Part shown: one piece after another, positions 24,259 through 33,038 of the stretch | How the letters are laid out: every line of letters starts with the position of its first letter | How positions within the stretch are numbered: position 1 is the stretch's first letter | NCBI GenBank assembly: GCA_018221285.1 | Contig: JAAOYJ010000003.1 | Coordinates: forward strand, 1 to 64,000 | Length of the DNA: 64,000 nt | Direction of reading: 5' to 3' | DNA from: Candidatus Pacearchaeota archaeon | GTDB taxonomy: Archaea > Nanobdellota > Nanobdellia > Pacearchaeales > GW2011-AR1 | Notes under the pieces: generated by a model | What the model was told of the DNA's origin: nothing | What the model saw: only the letters and a program-made list of their open reading frames with translations | Database searches by the model: none | Position numbers and translations under genes: made by a program

Positions 24259-24495
24259 ATGAAACTAAAAAAATGGAAATTGCCTATTCAGATAATACTC
24301 CTTCTCACAATATTGATGTTATGGGCAAGTGCAAGTTGGGATATAATATACCTTACCCTAAATGGAAAAGTAAATAAAATAATTATGGGCATTATCCATA
24401 TTGTCTTAATCTTTATTATTATAGAAATTTTACTTAGAAAAACAGAACCTGGAATGTACATTGATAATAAAATTTTCAAAAGAAACGGAAACTAA
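24259..24495 (+). CDS. Small membrane protein, two helices (78 aa)
   Basis: Start at 24259 chosen from TATA TTTTTATATTG about 27 bases upstream. Two hydrophobic helices (about 8-30 and 38-60) with a basic first loop (MKLKKWK). No family recognised. Its stop lies two bases before the nop10 ATG, so they share a transcript. Confidence 0.6.
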   Translation: MKLKKWKLPIQIILLLTILMLWASASWDIIYLTLNGKVNKIIMGIIHIVLIFIIIEILLRKTEPGMYIDNKIFKRNGN

Positions 24496-24497
24496 AG

Positions 24498-24632
24498 ATG
24501 CCAAAAAAACTCAAAAAGTGTAAGGACTGCAAAACATATACTCTAAAAGACATTTGTAAAAAATGCGAATCTCAGACAACGAATGCCCATTATAAATTTG
24601 TTAGAATTCGGGATGTTCAGAAATCAAAATGA
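24498..24632 (+). CDS. nop10: H/ACA ribonucleoprotein Nop10
   Basis: 44 residues (MPKKLKKCKDCKTYTL...). Two Cys pairs (CKDC at 8-11, CKKC at 20-23) form the zinc ribbon of archaeal Nop10, and TYTLKDICKKCES matches the family. Nop10 supports Cbf5 in RNA-guided pseudouridylation. The following segment (TTNAHYKFVRIRD) is divergent from the usual NPHPPRFSP. Shorter than typical (about 55-60 aa) at the C-terminus. Confidence 0.8.
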   Translation: MPKKLKKCKDCKTYTLKDICKKCESQTTNAHYKFVRIRDVQKSK

Positions 24633-24680
24633 CTTTTCTGGAACAATAATTAATTTAAAGTATTAATGTTAGATAATAAA

Positions 24681-24983
24681 ATGGTCACAGAATACACAGG
24701 AACAATTCACTGGATTTATGGGGAGAAGAAATGGCATGAAAAAAAAGGAAACTATAAAATTCATGGACACAAAGATGAAGAAATAAAATTTTTTGCAGAA
24801 TCAGATAAAGAAGCATTAAAAACAGTACTAGGAAGGGCAAGAGAAAAAATTAATAATTCTAAACTACCAGGGAGACCAATATTCGGAACAATCGAACTTT
24901 TTTTGAAAAAATTAGAATCTGCAAAGAGAGAGGTTTCATTAGAAAACATTAAAACTGACATGTCAAAACCTGTCTTCAATTAA
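24681..24983 (+). CDS. Hypothetical protein (100 aa)
   Basis: ATG at 24681 is about 26 bases after a TATA-like TTAATTTAAAG; an ATG five codons upstream is less well placed. The product is soluble, with WIYGEKKWHEKKGNYKIHGHKDEE and a Lys-rich C-terminal half. No family recognised. Its end overlaps the convergent EndoQ gene by four bases. Confidence 0.55.
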   Translation: MVTEYTGTIHWIYGEKKWHEKKGNYKIHGHKDEEIKFFAESDKEALKTVLGRAREKINNSKLPGRPIFGTIELFLKKLESAKREVSLENIKTDMSKPVFN

Positions 24984-26197
24984 AATAAAGTCTCCTGCCC
25001 ATCTCCAACCTGTGCAACACCATATTCTCCATCAAATCCTGGCTTAACAGTTACGTTCCCTTTTCTATTCTTCAGAATCAAAGCAATCAATTTACAGTCG
25101 ACATCTGCCTTAACAAAATCATCTCTTGAAACATCCAACAAAATATTAAACTCATTGCCAAACTCCCTAATCAAATTATTATAGACATCCCAAACTTTCT
25201 TACTCTGCATACCAAAACCTAAATTCAATGTAATTAATTCATGCAACGGAAGAAGTGTATAAAAAGGTTTTTTGATCTGATGATTGCTCTCTTCGTTTGT
25301 AAGTTCTTCAACCCGATATTCGACACCAATAACTAATGGCTTTCCACACTTCGGACAATTTCCATCTAACTCTCTTGTCTTCTTAGGATCACAAGAAAAA
25401 TCGCAATTCCTATGCCCATCCCAATGATACTTGCCATAAGCAGGGTCAGTCTCAATCGTTGCTATAAAATCATTTTCACGAATCTGCCTAATTACTTCTT
25501 TATACGAATCACATTTTTGAAAAATAGTTGCCTCTCTTCCCATTCTAAAAGGCCAAAAACTATGCGCATCTGAAAAACTAACAATAGACTTATTCTCCAA
25601 ATCCTTTATCTTCCAATTCATTTCAGGGTCAGACGACATCCCAGTTTCAATCGCATGCACATTATCAAACTGATCTCCAAAAGCCTCTTTCATAGAATCA
25701 AAACCAGATTTACTCCCAAACAAACTAAACCATGGGGTCCAAATATGCGCAGGAATAACTTCAATCTCTTTCGAAATCTTCATCATATCCTCAACAAATT
25801 CTCCAGCAGGAATTTTAAAAATCGGCCGACCATCATAATCCCGACGACCTTTTGTATCCAAATATCCATTAATCTTTTCAGCAACCTCAATCGACGGAAC
25901 CAAAATAACTAAATGCATTCTTCTTCCTCTTCCTTGTGTATAAATCAAACTTATCTCTCCAGAAATTATAAATGGGAAATCATCAAGATAGTAAAATCCT
26001 TTTCCCCTATCCTCCAACTTCTCTTTAATCTCCTCGATCCAAACTGGATGTGTAAAATCTCCAGTCCCCAAAAGATGCAATCCTTTGATCTTCGCCCATT
26101 TCACTAAATTCTCAAAAGTAATATTCCGACTACACGCCTGAGAAAACCGTGAGTGAATATGCAAATCGCTAATCATCCAATTTTCTTTTTGAATCAT
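24980..26197 (-). CDS. Endonuclease Q family PHP-domain protein
   Basis: 405 residues from the ATG at 26197 (TATA TTTATAAAA near 26226). PHP metal motif DLHIHSRFS is at the N-terminus, later GTGDFTHP, IPAHIWTPW, HAIETG and SFSDAHSFWP supply more metal ligands. A C-terminal zinc ribbon (CDFSCDP...CPKCGKP) follows. This matches archaeal EndoQ, which nicks DNA 5' of uracil, hypoxanthine or AP sites. It fits the repair genes around it (RadA, RPA, Hef). Confidence 0.87.
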   Translation of the reverse strand: MIQKENWMISDLHIHSRFSQACSRNITFENLVKWAKIKGLHLLGTGDFTHPVWIEEIKEKLEDRGKGFYYLDDFPFIISGEISLIYTQGRGRRMHLVILVPSIEVAEKINGYLDTKGRRDYDGRPIFKIPAGEFVEDMMKISKEIEVIPAHIWTPWFSLFGSKSGFDSMKEAFGDQFDNVHAIETGMSSDPEMNWKIKDLENKSIVSFSDAHSFWPFRMGREATIFQKCDSYKEVIRQIRENDFIATIETDPAYGKYHWDGHRNCDFSCDPKKTRELDGNCPKCGKPLVIGVEYRVEELTNEESNHQIKKPFYTLLPLHELITLNLGFGMQSKKVWDVYNNLIREFGNEFNILLDVSRDDFVKADVDCKLIALILKNRKGNVTVKPGFDGEYGVAQVGDGQETLF

Positions 26198-26247
26198 TCT
26201 ATTAATTAAAAAACACATTTTATAAATCTTAACAATTAGTTATCTTT

Positions 26248-27156
26248 ATGCTTAAAAAATTCAAACACTATTTTCTCAACCTAATTTTAATTTGGCTTGC
26301 AATATTATTCTACAAAACAAATGACTACTATCTTAACTTCCTAAGAAGTGAAACTCAAACGATAATATTATTCCTTGCTTTAATATATACTATTTTTGGA
26401 TTTCTATATTATCTCTTAACACCATCGAGAAAAACAAAAAAATCAGTGGCAACTTCAATTTTATTTATGTTAGTAAAAATCTTCTTCCTTCCTTTAATGC
26501 TAAACTTCACACTCAATAACCTCGGAGCATTCAAACATCAATTCGCATCTCTCACAATTAATTCCTTTCTAACAATCAACAGTTTCAACACAATCTTATT
26601 CCCCTTTCTTCTAACAACAATTTTCTTAATCGACACTTTATGGTTCTCGTTTGGCTACGCATTTGAAGCAGGTTTCCTAAAAAACACAATCCGCTCAGTA
26701 GAACCAACAATCCTCGGATGGGCAGTCGCACTAATCTGCTACCCTCCTTTCAATTCCTTTGCTGTAAAATACATTGATTGGTACGCGAATGACACAGTCT
26801 TCTTTTTCAACAACCCCATAACTTTCGCCATAAGAATAATAATTATCTTATCACTAATAGTTTATGTCAGTGCAACACTTGCTCTTGGAACAAAATGCTC
26901 TAACCTAACAAACCGAGGAATTGTCTCCAGAGGACCTTACGCAATCATACGTCATCCAGCATACATCTCAAAAAACCTCGCATGGTGGCTTACAATCATC
27001 CCAATAGCATCTCCATTCGCAATCCTAAGCATGGGAGCATGGTCTTTCATATACCATCTAAGAACAATCACTGAAGAACGCCACCTCTCAAAAGACCCTG
27101 ATTACATAGAATACAAAAAGAAAGTAAAATATAGATATATCCCAGGAATTTATTGA
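26248..27156 (+). CDS. Membrane methyltransferase of the isoprenylcysteine/phospholipid type
   Basis: 302 residues with about seven or eight membrane helices. The C-terminal part has GIVSRGPYAIIRHPAYIS and EERHLSKDPDYIEYKKKVKYRYIPG, the hallmark of the ICMT/PEMT (methyltransf) fold that uses S-adenosylmethionine inside the membrane. The N-terminal half is an additional membrane region. Substrate is unknown: lipid or modified Cys. Confidence 0.8.
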   Translation: MLKKFKHYFLNLILIWLAILFYKTNDYYLNFLRSETQTIILFLALIYTIFGFLYYLLTPSRKTKKSVATSILFMLVKIFFLPLMLNFTLNNLGAFKHQFASLTINSFLTINSFNTILFPFLLTTIFLIDTLWFSFGYAFEAGFLKNTIRSVEPTILGWAVALICYPPFNSFAVKYIDWYANDTVFFFNNPITFAIRIIIILSLIVYVSATLALGTKCSNLTNRGIVSRGPYAIIRHPAYISKNLAWWLTIIPIASPFAILSMGAWSFIYHLRTITEERHLSKDPDYIEYKKKVKYRYIPGIY

Positions 27157-27168
27157 GAGATAATAATT

Positions 27169-29085
27169 TTATTTTGTATAAGTTTTGCTTCTTTTCTTCA
27201 CAATAACCACACCAACAATCACTGCCAAAATAATCGCTAGCAAAATTATTCCTATTAGAACATACACTTTAGTTAAATTTTTTTCTGGTTCTGGCTCTGG
27301 TTCTGGCGCTGGTTCAGGTTCTGGAGGAGTTACATCTTCAGCAGTACTTTCAACAACTACCTCTTCTGGAATAAGTTCATTCAAATATTTGATTGTAAGA
27401 TTTGCTTTTCCACTAACTATCTCATTCAACTTAACATAAATATCATAATAACCATCTTCATCAAAATCCATTTTGACATCTTCTCCTCCTTCTAAATTAA
27501 CTTGAACAGGATCGCTTGCAATTTCTATTTTTGCAGAAGTCTCTGTTAATTCTCTTACTCCAATAAAATGTTCCTCATCATTAAATTTAATTTTAACTCT
27601 TTCTTTTACTCTCAAACCTCCTCCACTAAAACTAGATGTCTCAATTTTCTCAATCTCTTTAAACTCTTGTCCTGTTTGAGGAATTGTTTTTGAATAAGTG
27701 AATGTTGAAGTTGTTGCTCCCCCTCCTGAAGAACTACTAGAACTACTATCACTATCTTGACCTTGGAGAGTATAATAGACAGTTGTACCCGCAAAATTTC
27801 CAGCATAATCTGTAACACTACATGAATATGAAAATGTTCCTGAAAGAGCCGTCGACGGCGTTGAAGTTGCAGAGGTGAGAGCACCATTAATCCCAGAAAC
27901 TGAATCAGAACCTCCACAAGTACATGTAACAACATCTCCTGTCACAGCCGTGGAAGGAGTGCATGAAGCAGAAGGTGTTGGCGCAGTTGTATCAACCCTC
28001 AAAGTTCTGTTTACAATTGACCAATTACCATTGCTAGCGGTATCATTACAATAAACTCCCCAAATATAAATTCCGTCTACAATTCCTGAAACAGTTATAT
28101 TCCAAAAAGAATCATTTAAAATAGATGCATTGGTTTGATTTGCCTGCCATCCTGAAGACCAGTTTCCATAAAGAACTCCTTTACTAAGACTATAAACATC
28201 TACACATTTTAAATCAAAAACAACATCAGCACTTGAACTATTAGAATCATTCACAGGATTTGTGCCCATAGAAGCTGTTGGTGATGTAATGTCATATTTA
28301 ATTGTGATATATTCAGATTTATTAACATTTCCTGCACTATCGTTTGCAGAAACAGTAATATTATATATTCCCCCTTCAGCTAATACTAAATCATTTAGAG
28401 TTGCATTCCAATAATCTCCTGCGAAGTTTGTTGCTTGCAGCCAAGAGACTTGCGTTCCATTTGAAACATTAAAGAAAACCGTACTTACACCAACAGTATC
28501 ACTAATTGTAACATTTATCACTTGGGCTAAAGAGATATTAGCATTATTAGGAGGTGTATTAAATGCGGTTACGGCTGGCTCAGTTGTATCATTGACTTCA
28601 AAAGAAAGGTTAGATTCATAACTAGCAGTTACATTTGTTGTTCTAACCGTAATGTTATATGTTCCTGGAGCTGTACAAGTTGTGTTAAACCAGAAAAATT
28701 TCGACTCACTTGCATTAATAACATAACCAGTTGCATTTGTCCAACTTAGAATATTACTATTATTAAGAAAATCGTCTACAGCAGAAGAATTAACAGAACC
28801 AGCACTTGAACCATCAGTAGCTAAAACAAACGTACATGATGCCGCAGATGGTAAAGTAATATTAACTGAAGTTATATTAGCTGTTTGCAGTGTATCTGTA
28901 TTATTAACAGTTATATTAAATAAATTGCTAACATCTTCATCAACTGAAAAAGAAGTTCCTCCAGATGATGTTGTAATGGTATGCGCTGCAAAAACAAAAT
29001 ACATTGACAAAATCACAATTGAAAATATAAATGTCCCAATAACTAAGATATCTCTTTTATCAACCATCTTTTTATTACTCTTCAT
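27169..29085 (-). CDS. Cell-surface protein with Ig-like repeats and C-terminal anchor
   Basis: About 638 residues. N-terminal signal segment (ILVIGTFIFSIVILSMYFVFAA), then repeated Ig-like or CARDB-like domains (for example VFFNVSNGTQVSWLQATNF...ITVSANDSAGNVN, twice) with very many N-glycosylation sequons. A Ser-rich linker, a later beta domain and a Pro-Glu stalk (PEPEPAPEPEPEPE) precede a C-terminal membrane helix and basic tail. It is probably an envelope or S-layer-associated protein. The start could also be 29067 or 29121. Confidence 0.78.
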   Translation of the reverse strand: MKSNKKMVDKRDILVIGTFIFSIVILSMYFVFAAHTITTSSGGTSFSVDEDVSNLFNITVNNTDTLQTANITSVNITLPSAASCTFVLATDGSSAGSVNSSAVDDFLNNSNILSWTNATGYVINASESKFFWFNTTCTAPGTYNITVRTTNVTASYESNLSFEVNDTTEPAVTAFNTPPNNANISLAQVINVTISDTVGVSTVFFNVSNGTQVSWLQATNFAGDYWNATLNDLVLAEGGIYNITVSANDSAGNVNKSEYITIKYDITSPTASMGTNPVNDSNSSSADVVFDLKCVDVYSLSKGVLYGNWSSGWQANQTNASILNDSFWNITVSGIVDGIYIWGVYCNDTASNGNWSIVNRTLRVDTTAPTPSASCTPSTAVTGDVVTCTCGGSDSVSGINGALTSATSTPSTALSGTFSYSCSVTDYAGNFAGTTVYYTLQGQDSDSSSSSSSGGGATTSTFTYSKTIPQTGQEFKEIEKIETSSFSGGGLRVKERVKIKFNDEEHFIGVRELTETSAKIEIASDPVQVNLEGGEDVKMDFDEDGYYDIYVKLNEIVSGKANLTIKYLNELIPEEVVVESTAEDVTPPEPEPAPEPEPEPEKNLTKVYVLIGIILLAIILAVIVGVVIVKKRSKTYTK

Positions 29086-29151
29086 CAGAGAAATCTCGTT
29101 TATAAAACTTTTCAACAACAAATTTTATAAACTCCTCAACAAAATAATACT

Positions 29152-29664
29152 ATGGAAAAACAAAGGACATTGGTTTTGATCAAACCTGATGGAGTAGTTA
29201 GAAGTCTTATTGGAAAAATTATCATGCGTTTTGAAGATGCTGGTTTGAAAATTGTAGGGATGAAAATGGTCTGGATAAATGAAAAATTCGCAAGAAAACA
29301 TTATCGAGCAGACTTGGATGAAAGATACAAAGAGGTTGAAGAAAAATATGGCAGAAATGTAAGAAATGAATTAGTAAGATATATTAAAGAAGGCCCAGTA
29401 ATAGCATTTGTATTAGAAGGTATTGATGTAATAAAAGTCGTGAGAAAAATCACAGGATCAACTTACCCTAATGAATCTCCTTCAGGAACAATACGAGGAG
29501 ATTTTGCACATATATCAAAAGATTTTGCAAACGCAAATAATGTAATGGTCAAAAACCTAATCCACGCATCAGAAGATCCTGAAGGCGCAAAGATAGAAAT
29601 TGAATTATGGTTCTCTCCTGAAGAACTCCATTCTTACAAAACAGTTCATGATATTTTAATGTAA
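29152..29664 (+). CDS. ndk: Nucleoside diphosphate kinase
   Basis: 170 residues (usual about 140-155). ERTLVLIKPDGV-like opening, TYPNESPSGTIRGDF and NLIHASEDPEGA with the catalytic His match the family. An extra segment near residues 55-80 (ADLDERYKEVEEKYGRNVRNELV) explains the length. It transfers gamma-phosphate between nucleotides. TATA near 29128 fits a leaderless start. Confidence 0.93.
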   Translation: MEKQRTLVLIKPDGVVRSLIGKIIMRFEDAGLKIVGMKMVWINEKFARKHYRADLDERYKEVEEKYGRNVRNELVRYIKEGPVIAFVLEGIDVIKVVRKITGSTYPNESPSGTIRGDFAHISKDFANANNVMVKNLIHASEDPEGAKIEIELWFSPEELHSYKTVHDILM

Positions 29665-29853
29665 TTACTTCAAACCTACTTGTTTCGCTAAATTATCTAA
29701 TTGGGAACTAACATCAACTACTTCATCAGAATATTGTGAATTATCACTATAAAATAAATGGTCTGGAACTCTTTCATTATCTCCTGGGAAACGCTGCCCA
29801 TAATCAGCCCTAAATTTTTCTGTTTTTAAAATATCTCTTAAAATTAACACCAT
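29665..29853 (-). CDS. Small hypothetical protein (62 aa)
   Basis: ATG at 29853 preceded by GAGGG and a TATA TTTATATAAA; a longer frame to 29919 is less likely because it overlaps that promoter. Acidic, soluble, with YGQRFPGDNERVPDHLFYSD. Not recognised. It may be co-regulated with the next gene upstream, which ends 45 bases away. Confidence 0.5.
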   Translation of the reverse strand: MVLILRDILKTEKFRADYGQRFPGDNERVPDHLFYSDNSQYSDEVVDVSSQLDNLAKQVGLK

Positions 29854-29897
29854 CTTATTATTACTAACCCTCTTATTTATATAAACTTTTATGTGAT

Positions 29898-30410
29898 TTA
29901 ATAAGAACGAACATTCCACAACATATCAAAAAAAGCTTTTTCTGCTTTATCTCTTAAACCTTCAACAACACATTGCTTTCCAGCAATCCTCTCAAAATGT
30001 TTTCTAACTACTTTGGCAGGCACTCTATCAGGAGTTATATCTATATGTTCCATATCAACATTTTCTAATAAACGTTTTTTCTTTTCATCCCAAGCTTCCA
30101 CAACAACAGGACCATTATATAAATAAGCTTGATAAGTAGTCATTAATTGTTTTTCTTCAGCAAAAGAGTAACATATAAATTTCTTAAATGGGGGAGAGCC
30201 ATCAGTTGTACCTCTTCCATCAACAGCCCAAATTAAAGCAATCTCTGGAATTGCTGGAACGATATCTAATGAAACTTTATCATCAGGATAACCCCATTCA
30301 GAATTAATAGCTCTTAATAGCCTTTTATCAGAATCTTTATCATACTTTGTAAGAGCAAATCCCTGCACTTCTGTATCTCCATTAATTTTCCAATATGTCA
30401 TCTTATTCAT
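29898..30410 (-). CDS. Hypothetical protein downstream of RadA (170 aa)
   Basis: Starts inside the end of radA (ATG at 30410, overlap of eight bases); an ATG at 30401 is an alternative. It has a beta-rich first half (MTYWKINGDTEVQGFALTKYD), IPEIALIWAVDGRG in the centre and a helical end. No family recognised. Coupling to radA suggests co-expression but not necessarily a recombination role. Confidence 0.6.
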   Translation of the reverse strand: MNKMTYWKINGDTEVQGFALTKYDKDSDKRLLRAINSEWGYPDDKVSLDIVPAIPEIALIWAVDGRGTTDGSPPFKKFICYSFAEEKQLMTTYQAYLYNGPVVVEAWDEKKKRLLENVDMEHIDITPDRVPAKVVRKHFERIAGKQCVVEGLRDKAEKAFFDMLWNVRSY

Positions 30411-31410
30411 CAACAACCCCTGCATTGGTTATAAAAAATATTGTTTCATTATCTGGCAAATTTGGACTATCTATTAATTTAGCTACCCTTGAACCTTTCT
30501 TTCCTCGTCTAAGATAAATCCTATATGTTGAAGCATGTCCTACTATATGCCCTCCAATTGCTGTTGTCGGATCCCCAAACATCTGAGCAGGATTTGCCAT
30601 CACCTGATTAGTAACATAAACAGCTATATTATGCGTCTCTGCCAACTTCATCATATCATGCATATATCTATTCAATTTCTGCTGCCTATCTGCTAACATT
30701 CCTCTTCCCGCATATTCTGCCCTGAAGTGCGCTGTCAGCGAATCAATAATTAACAACTTAATCGGCTCTCCTTCCTTGATCATCTCTCCAACTCTTTCCA
30801 AAAGCAAAACCTGATGGTCTGAATTAAACGCACGCGCAACAAAAATGTTCTTCAAAACTTTTTCAGGATTTGCCCCAATACCTTCGGCAATCTGCTTAAT
30901 CCTTCCTGGTCTAAAGGTTCCCTCTGTATCTATGAAAACACACTTTCCATTTGCCCCGCCTTTATCCACAGGCAATTGTACATTAACAGCCAATGTCGAA
31001 CCAACCTGTGTCTTTCCAGAACCATAGGCACCAAACGCCTCTGTAATCGACCGGCTCTCAACCCCTTTTCCCCCAAGAAGCTCATCGAAGTTTTTACTTC
31101 CAGTTGTAATATAAGAAACATTTGCTCTTTTTTTAGCATACTCAACACCATCTGTAAATCCCAAATCCAACATATTCCTCGCAGCCTGAATTGCTTTCCG
31201 CGCAACAGCAGCTCCAACACCTGCAGCATCACCAAGAACAGCAGGACTCATCACAGCCAAACTCATCATATCATAAATACCTGCAGCCTCTAACTTCGCT
31301 GCAACAGCAGGCCCAATACCAGGCAAATCAGTCAACTGCGGCTCTTTCTCTACTTCATCGTCCTTAGAAATTGCCTTCTTAATCTTCTCAACTTCTTTTT
31401 TCGAGGCCAT
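30403..31410 (-). CDS. radA: DNA repair and recombination protein RadA
   Basis: 335 residues, near the archaeal average. N-terminal helix-hairpin-helix (LPGIGPAVAAKLEAAG, about 29-44), linker FxxA-type region, Walker A GAYGSGKT (127-134), Walker B LLIIDSLTAHFR, and L1/L2 DNA loops (RQQKLNRYMHDM, FGDPTTAIGG). It forms filaments for strand exchange. Ribosome site GAGGT precedes the ATG. Confidence 0.96.
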   Translation of the reverse strand: MASKKEVEKIKKAISKDDEVEKEPQLTDLPGIGPAVAAKLEAAGIYDMMSLAVMSPAVLGDAAGVGAAVARKAIQAARNMLDLGFTDGVEYAKKRANVSYITTGSKNFDELLGGKGVESRSITEAFGAYGSGKTQVGSTLAVNVQLPVDKGGANGKCVFIDTEGTFRPGRIKQIAEGIGANPEKVLKNIFVARAFNSDHQVLLLERVGEMIKEGEPIKLLIIDSLTAHFRAEYAGRGMLADRQQKLNRYMHDMMKLAETHNIAVYVTNQVMANPAQMFGDPTTAIGGHIVGHASTYRIYLRRGKKGSRVAKLIDSPNLPDNETIFFITNAGVVDE

Positions 31411-31470
31411 CTTCTATTTACCTCTCCATAAAAGATGGTCACTTAAAATTTTTAATTTTGTTGTCATTTT

Positions 31471-31734
31471 TTAATCTTTAGTTTTAATTACTAAATTTAA
31501 TAATTCTTCGCCAATTTTTCTATCTATTCCAAAAAAATGTTTTCCAGCTTCATGATACTTTGCCCTAGCCTTATTAAGAGATTGAATATCATCTCTAAGA
31601 TTTTTTATTTCAAAAATATCAAGATGTTCATTTAAAAAATCCTTTACCTCAGAATAAGGAACCTTCCCATTTCGATAACTAATTACAATCTCTCTAGACT
31701 TTCTTATAATTTCCTTTTGTGCATCAAAATACAT
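31471..31734 (-). CDS. Small helical protein (87 aa)
   Basis: Predicted all-helical, charged, no membrane segment (EIIRKSREIVISYRNGKV, IKNLRDDIQSLNKARAKYHEAGKHFFGIDR). Translin-like or DUF-type short helical proteins look like this, but nothing diagnostic is visible. It has its own AT-rich upstream region. Confidence 0.55.
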   Translation of the reverse strand: MYFDAQKEIIRKSREIVISYRNGKVPYSEVKDFLNEHLDIFEIKNLRDDIQSLNKARAKYHEAGKHFFGIDRKIGEELLNLVIKTKD

Positions 31735-31833
31735 AACCTACCAAACCCCTTCCTATTTATAAGGATTTATAGAATCAAATATATATTAAAAAAGGGCACA
31801 ATAGATTTTTAAACACGATAGAGATTGAAGTTT

Positions 31834-32385
31834 ATGCAAAAAACATCAAATCTCTTGGATATTGGTCCCAGACCTCAACCAGCCTATTGGATTTCAAAAG
31901 ATGTAAAGAAAAGGCTTCAAAATGGTTGGAATTATTTTGGGATGGATATTGGAATAGAAGATTTAGAAAGAGCGGCAAATGAAAACCCTGGTTATGCTCT
32001 TCAAGGAAATTTAATAAAACTCCCTATTAAAAATAATTGTGTTGATGAGATATGGTTAATGAATGTATTCGGAGGTTTTGTTAATCCTCCTAAAAAAAGA
32101 AATGGAAGCACAACCTATACAATAGGGTTTAATTTTGGGGAAATCCTTAAAGATTTAGGAAAAATTCTAAAAACAGGTGGAAAGATACTCATGGGAGAGT
32201 ATTATCGCGGCCCTGACTTATCAAAATATGATTTCAGTGATACAGGCTTTGAAGCAGAAATATTTAATAATGGGGATGCTGAAAAATTTTTGGAAAGATA
32301 TAGATTTAGTATGGCTCACAGTGAAACTATTAAAAAGTGGTCAGAAAACCCTGTATTCGTGGAATTAAGAAAAAAAGATAATTAA
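31834..32385 (+). CDS. Class I SAM methyltransferase-like protein
   Basis: 183 residues from ATG 31834 (TATA TTTTTAAACA about 25 bases upstream). Motif I is NLLDIGPRPQP, atypical for the GxGxG loop; then FGMDIGIEDLERA (motif II region), LIKLPIKNNCVDEIWLMNVF (motif III/IV region) and LGKILKTGGKILMGEYY (motif V). Substrate unknown. The Gly-poor loop could weaken SAM binding. It overlaps the convergent next gene by four bases. Confidence 0.65.
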   Translation: MQKTSNLLDIGPRPQPAYWISKDVKKRLQNGWNYFGMDIGIEDLERAANENPGYALQGNLIKLPIKNNCVDEIWLMNVFGGFVNPPKKRNGSTTYTIGFNFGEILKDLGKILKTGGKILMGEYYRGPDLSKYDFSDTGFEAEIFNNGDAEKFLERYRFSMAHSETIKKWSENPVFVELRKKDN

Positions 32386-32834
32386 TTCTTTTCAATTTCT
32401 TCTTCCTTTTTTCCTGTCACATCCTCAGGAATCCGATACTCTTCCCATCTTACTCTTTTCCCCTCAATCGCTTCCTTCAACTTCTTCTCACTAGAACTCA
32501 ACTTCGACTTCCCACTCTTAACCTCAACAAAAACAACTTCATTAATATCTTTCTCATCCATTCCCTTAAAACAAATCAAATCAATCGGCTTTCCAAGAAA
32601 CCTACACTCTGTTGGCAAATAAGGAAAGTCAGGAAGATAAGGAGCCAACTGCTCTGAGAACTGCCCTCCTAAAACCGCCCTCGATCTCATAATCGCATCC
32701 TTTCTCTGGCTTGGTATTTCAGCTTCCCATTCTTTATGTTTTCTGAAACTTCCAACACTAATCCCAACCCAAAAAGCAATAGCTAAACCAATCAAAAAAA
32801 CTAACATTAAAATAACTGTTGCTGTTAAATCCAT
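32382..32834 (-). CDS. Membrane-tethered Holliday junction resolvase-related endonuclease
   Basis: 150 residues. One N-terminal membrane helix (about 5-28) followed by a restriction-fold domain: GKPIDLICFKG...VVFVEVKSGKS gives the D...ExK active site, then LSSSEKKLKEAI as in the COG4741 group, described as predicted secreted endonucleases related to archaeal resolvases. Whether it faces the cytoplasm or outside is not settled; a role in DNA uptake is possible. Confidence 0.75.
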   Translation of the reverse strand: MDLTATVILMLVFLIGLAIAFWVGISVGSFRKHKEWEAEIPSQRKDAIMRSRAVLGGQFSEQLAPYLPDFPYLPTECRFLGKPIDLICFKGMDEKDINEVVFVEVKSGKSKLSSSEKKLKEAIEGKRVRWEEYRIPEDVTGKKEEEIEKN

Positions 32835-32875
32835 TTTAAGATAAAAAGAAATCAGTTAATAAAATTACTCTTCAT

Positions 32876-33037
32876 CTAAAAAATTGCTAAAATCAGTAAT
32901 CCTATACACATTAAAATAACAAATAAAACCATTACCCAGTACCACCATCTTTCTTCCAAAGGTTTTCTTTGTTCTCGAATTGGTTGTTTGAGAGGTTGAA
33001 TTCCATTCATTTGTGAGGGTTGTTGAGTTTCATTCAT
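32876..33037 (-). CDS. Small single-helix membrane protein (53 aa), RWWYW type
   Basis: Pro/Gln-rich N-terminus (MNETQQPSQMNGIQPLKQ), then EERWWYWVMVLFVILMCIG and an end in the membrane. The ATG lies just past the stop of the 588-aa surface protein, so it is its last operon member. The 67-aa protein at 62803-63006 has the same design (Pro-rich start, KRWWFW, one helix). Confidence 0.6.
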   Translation of the reverse strand: MNETQQPSQMNGIQPLKQPIREQRKPLEERWWYWVMVLFVILMCIGLLILAIF

Positions 33038-33038
33038 C

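Noticed and set aside
24498-24632. Zinc-ribbon ribosomal protein instead of Nop10
   Set aside because: Length, Cys spacing, TYTL motif and the neighbourhood of aIF2-alpha fit Nop10 better.
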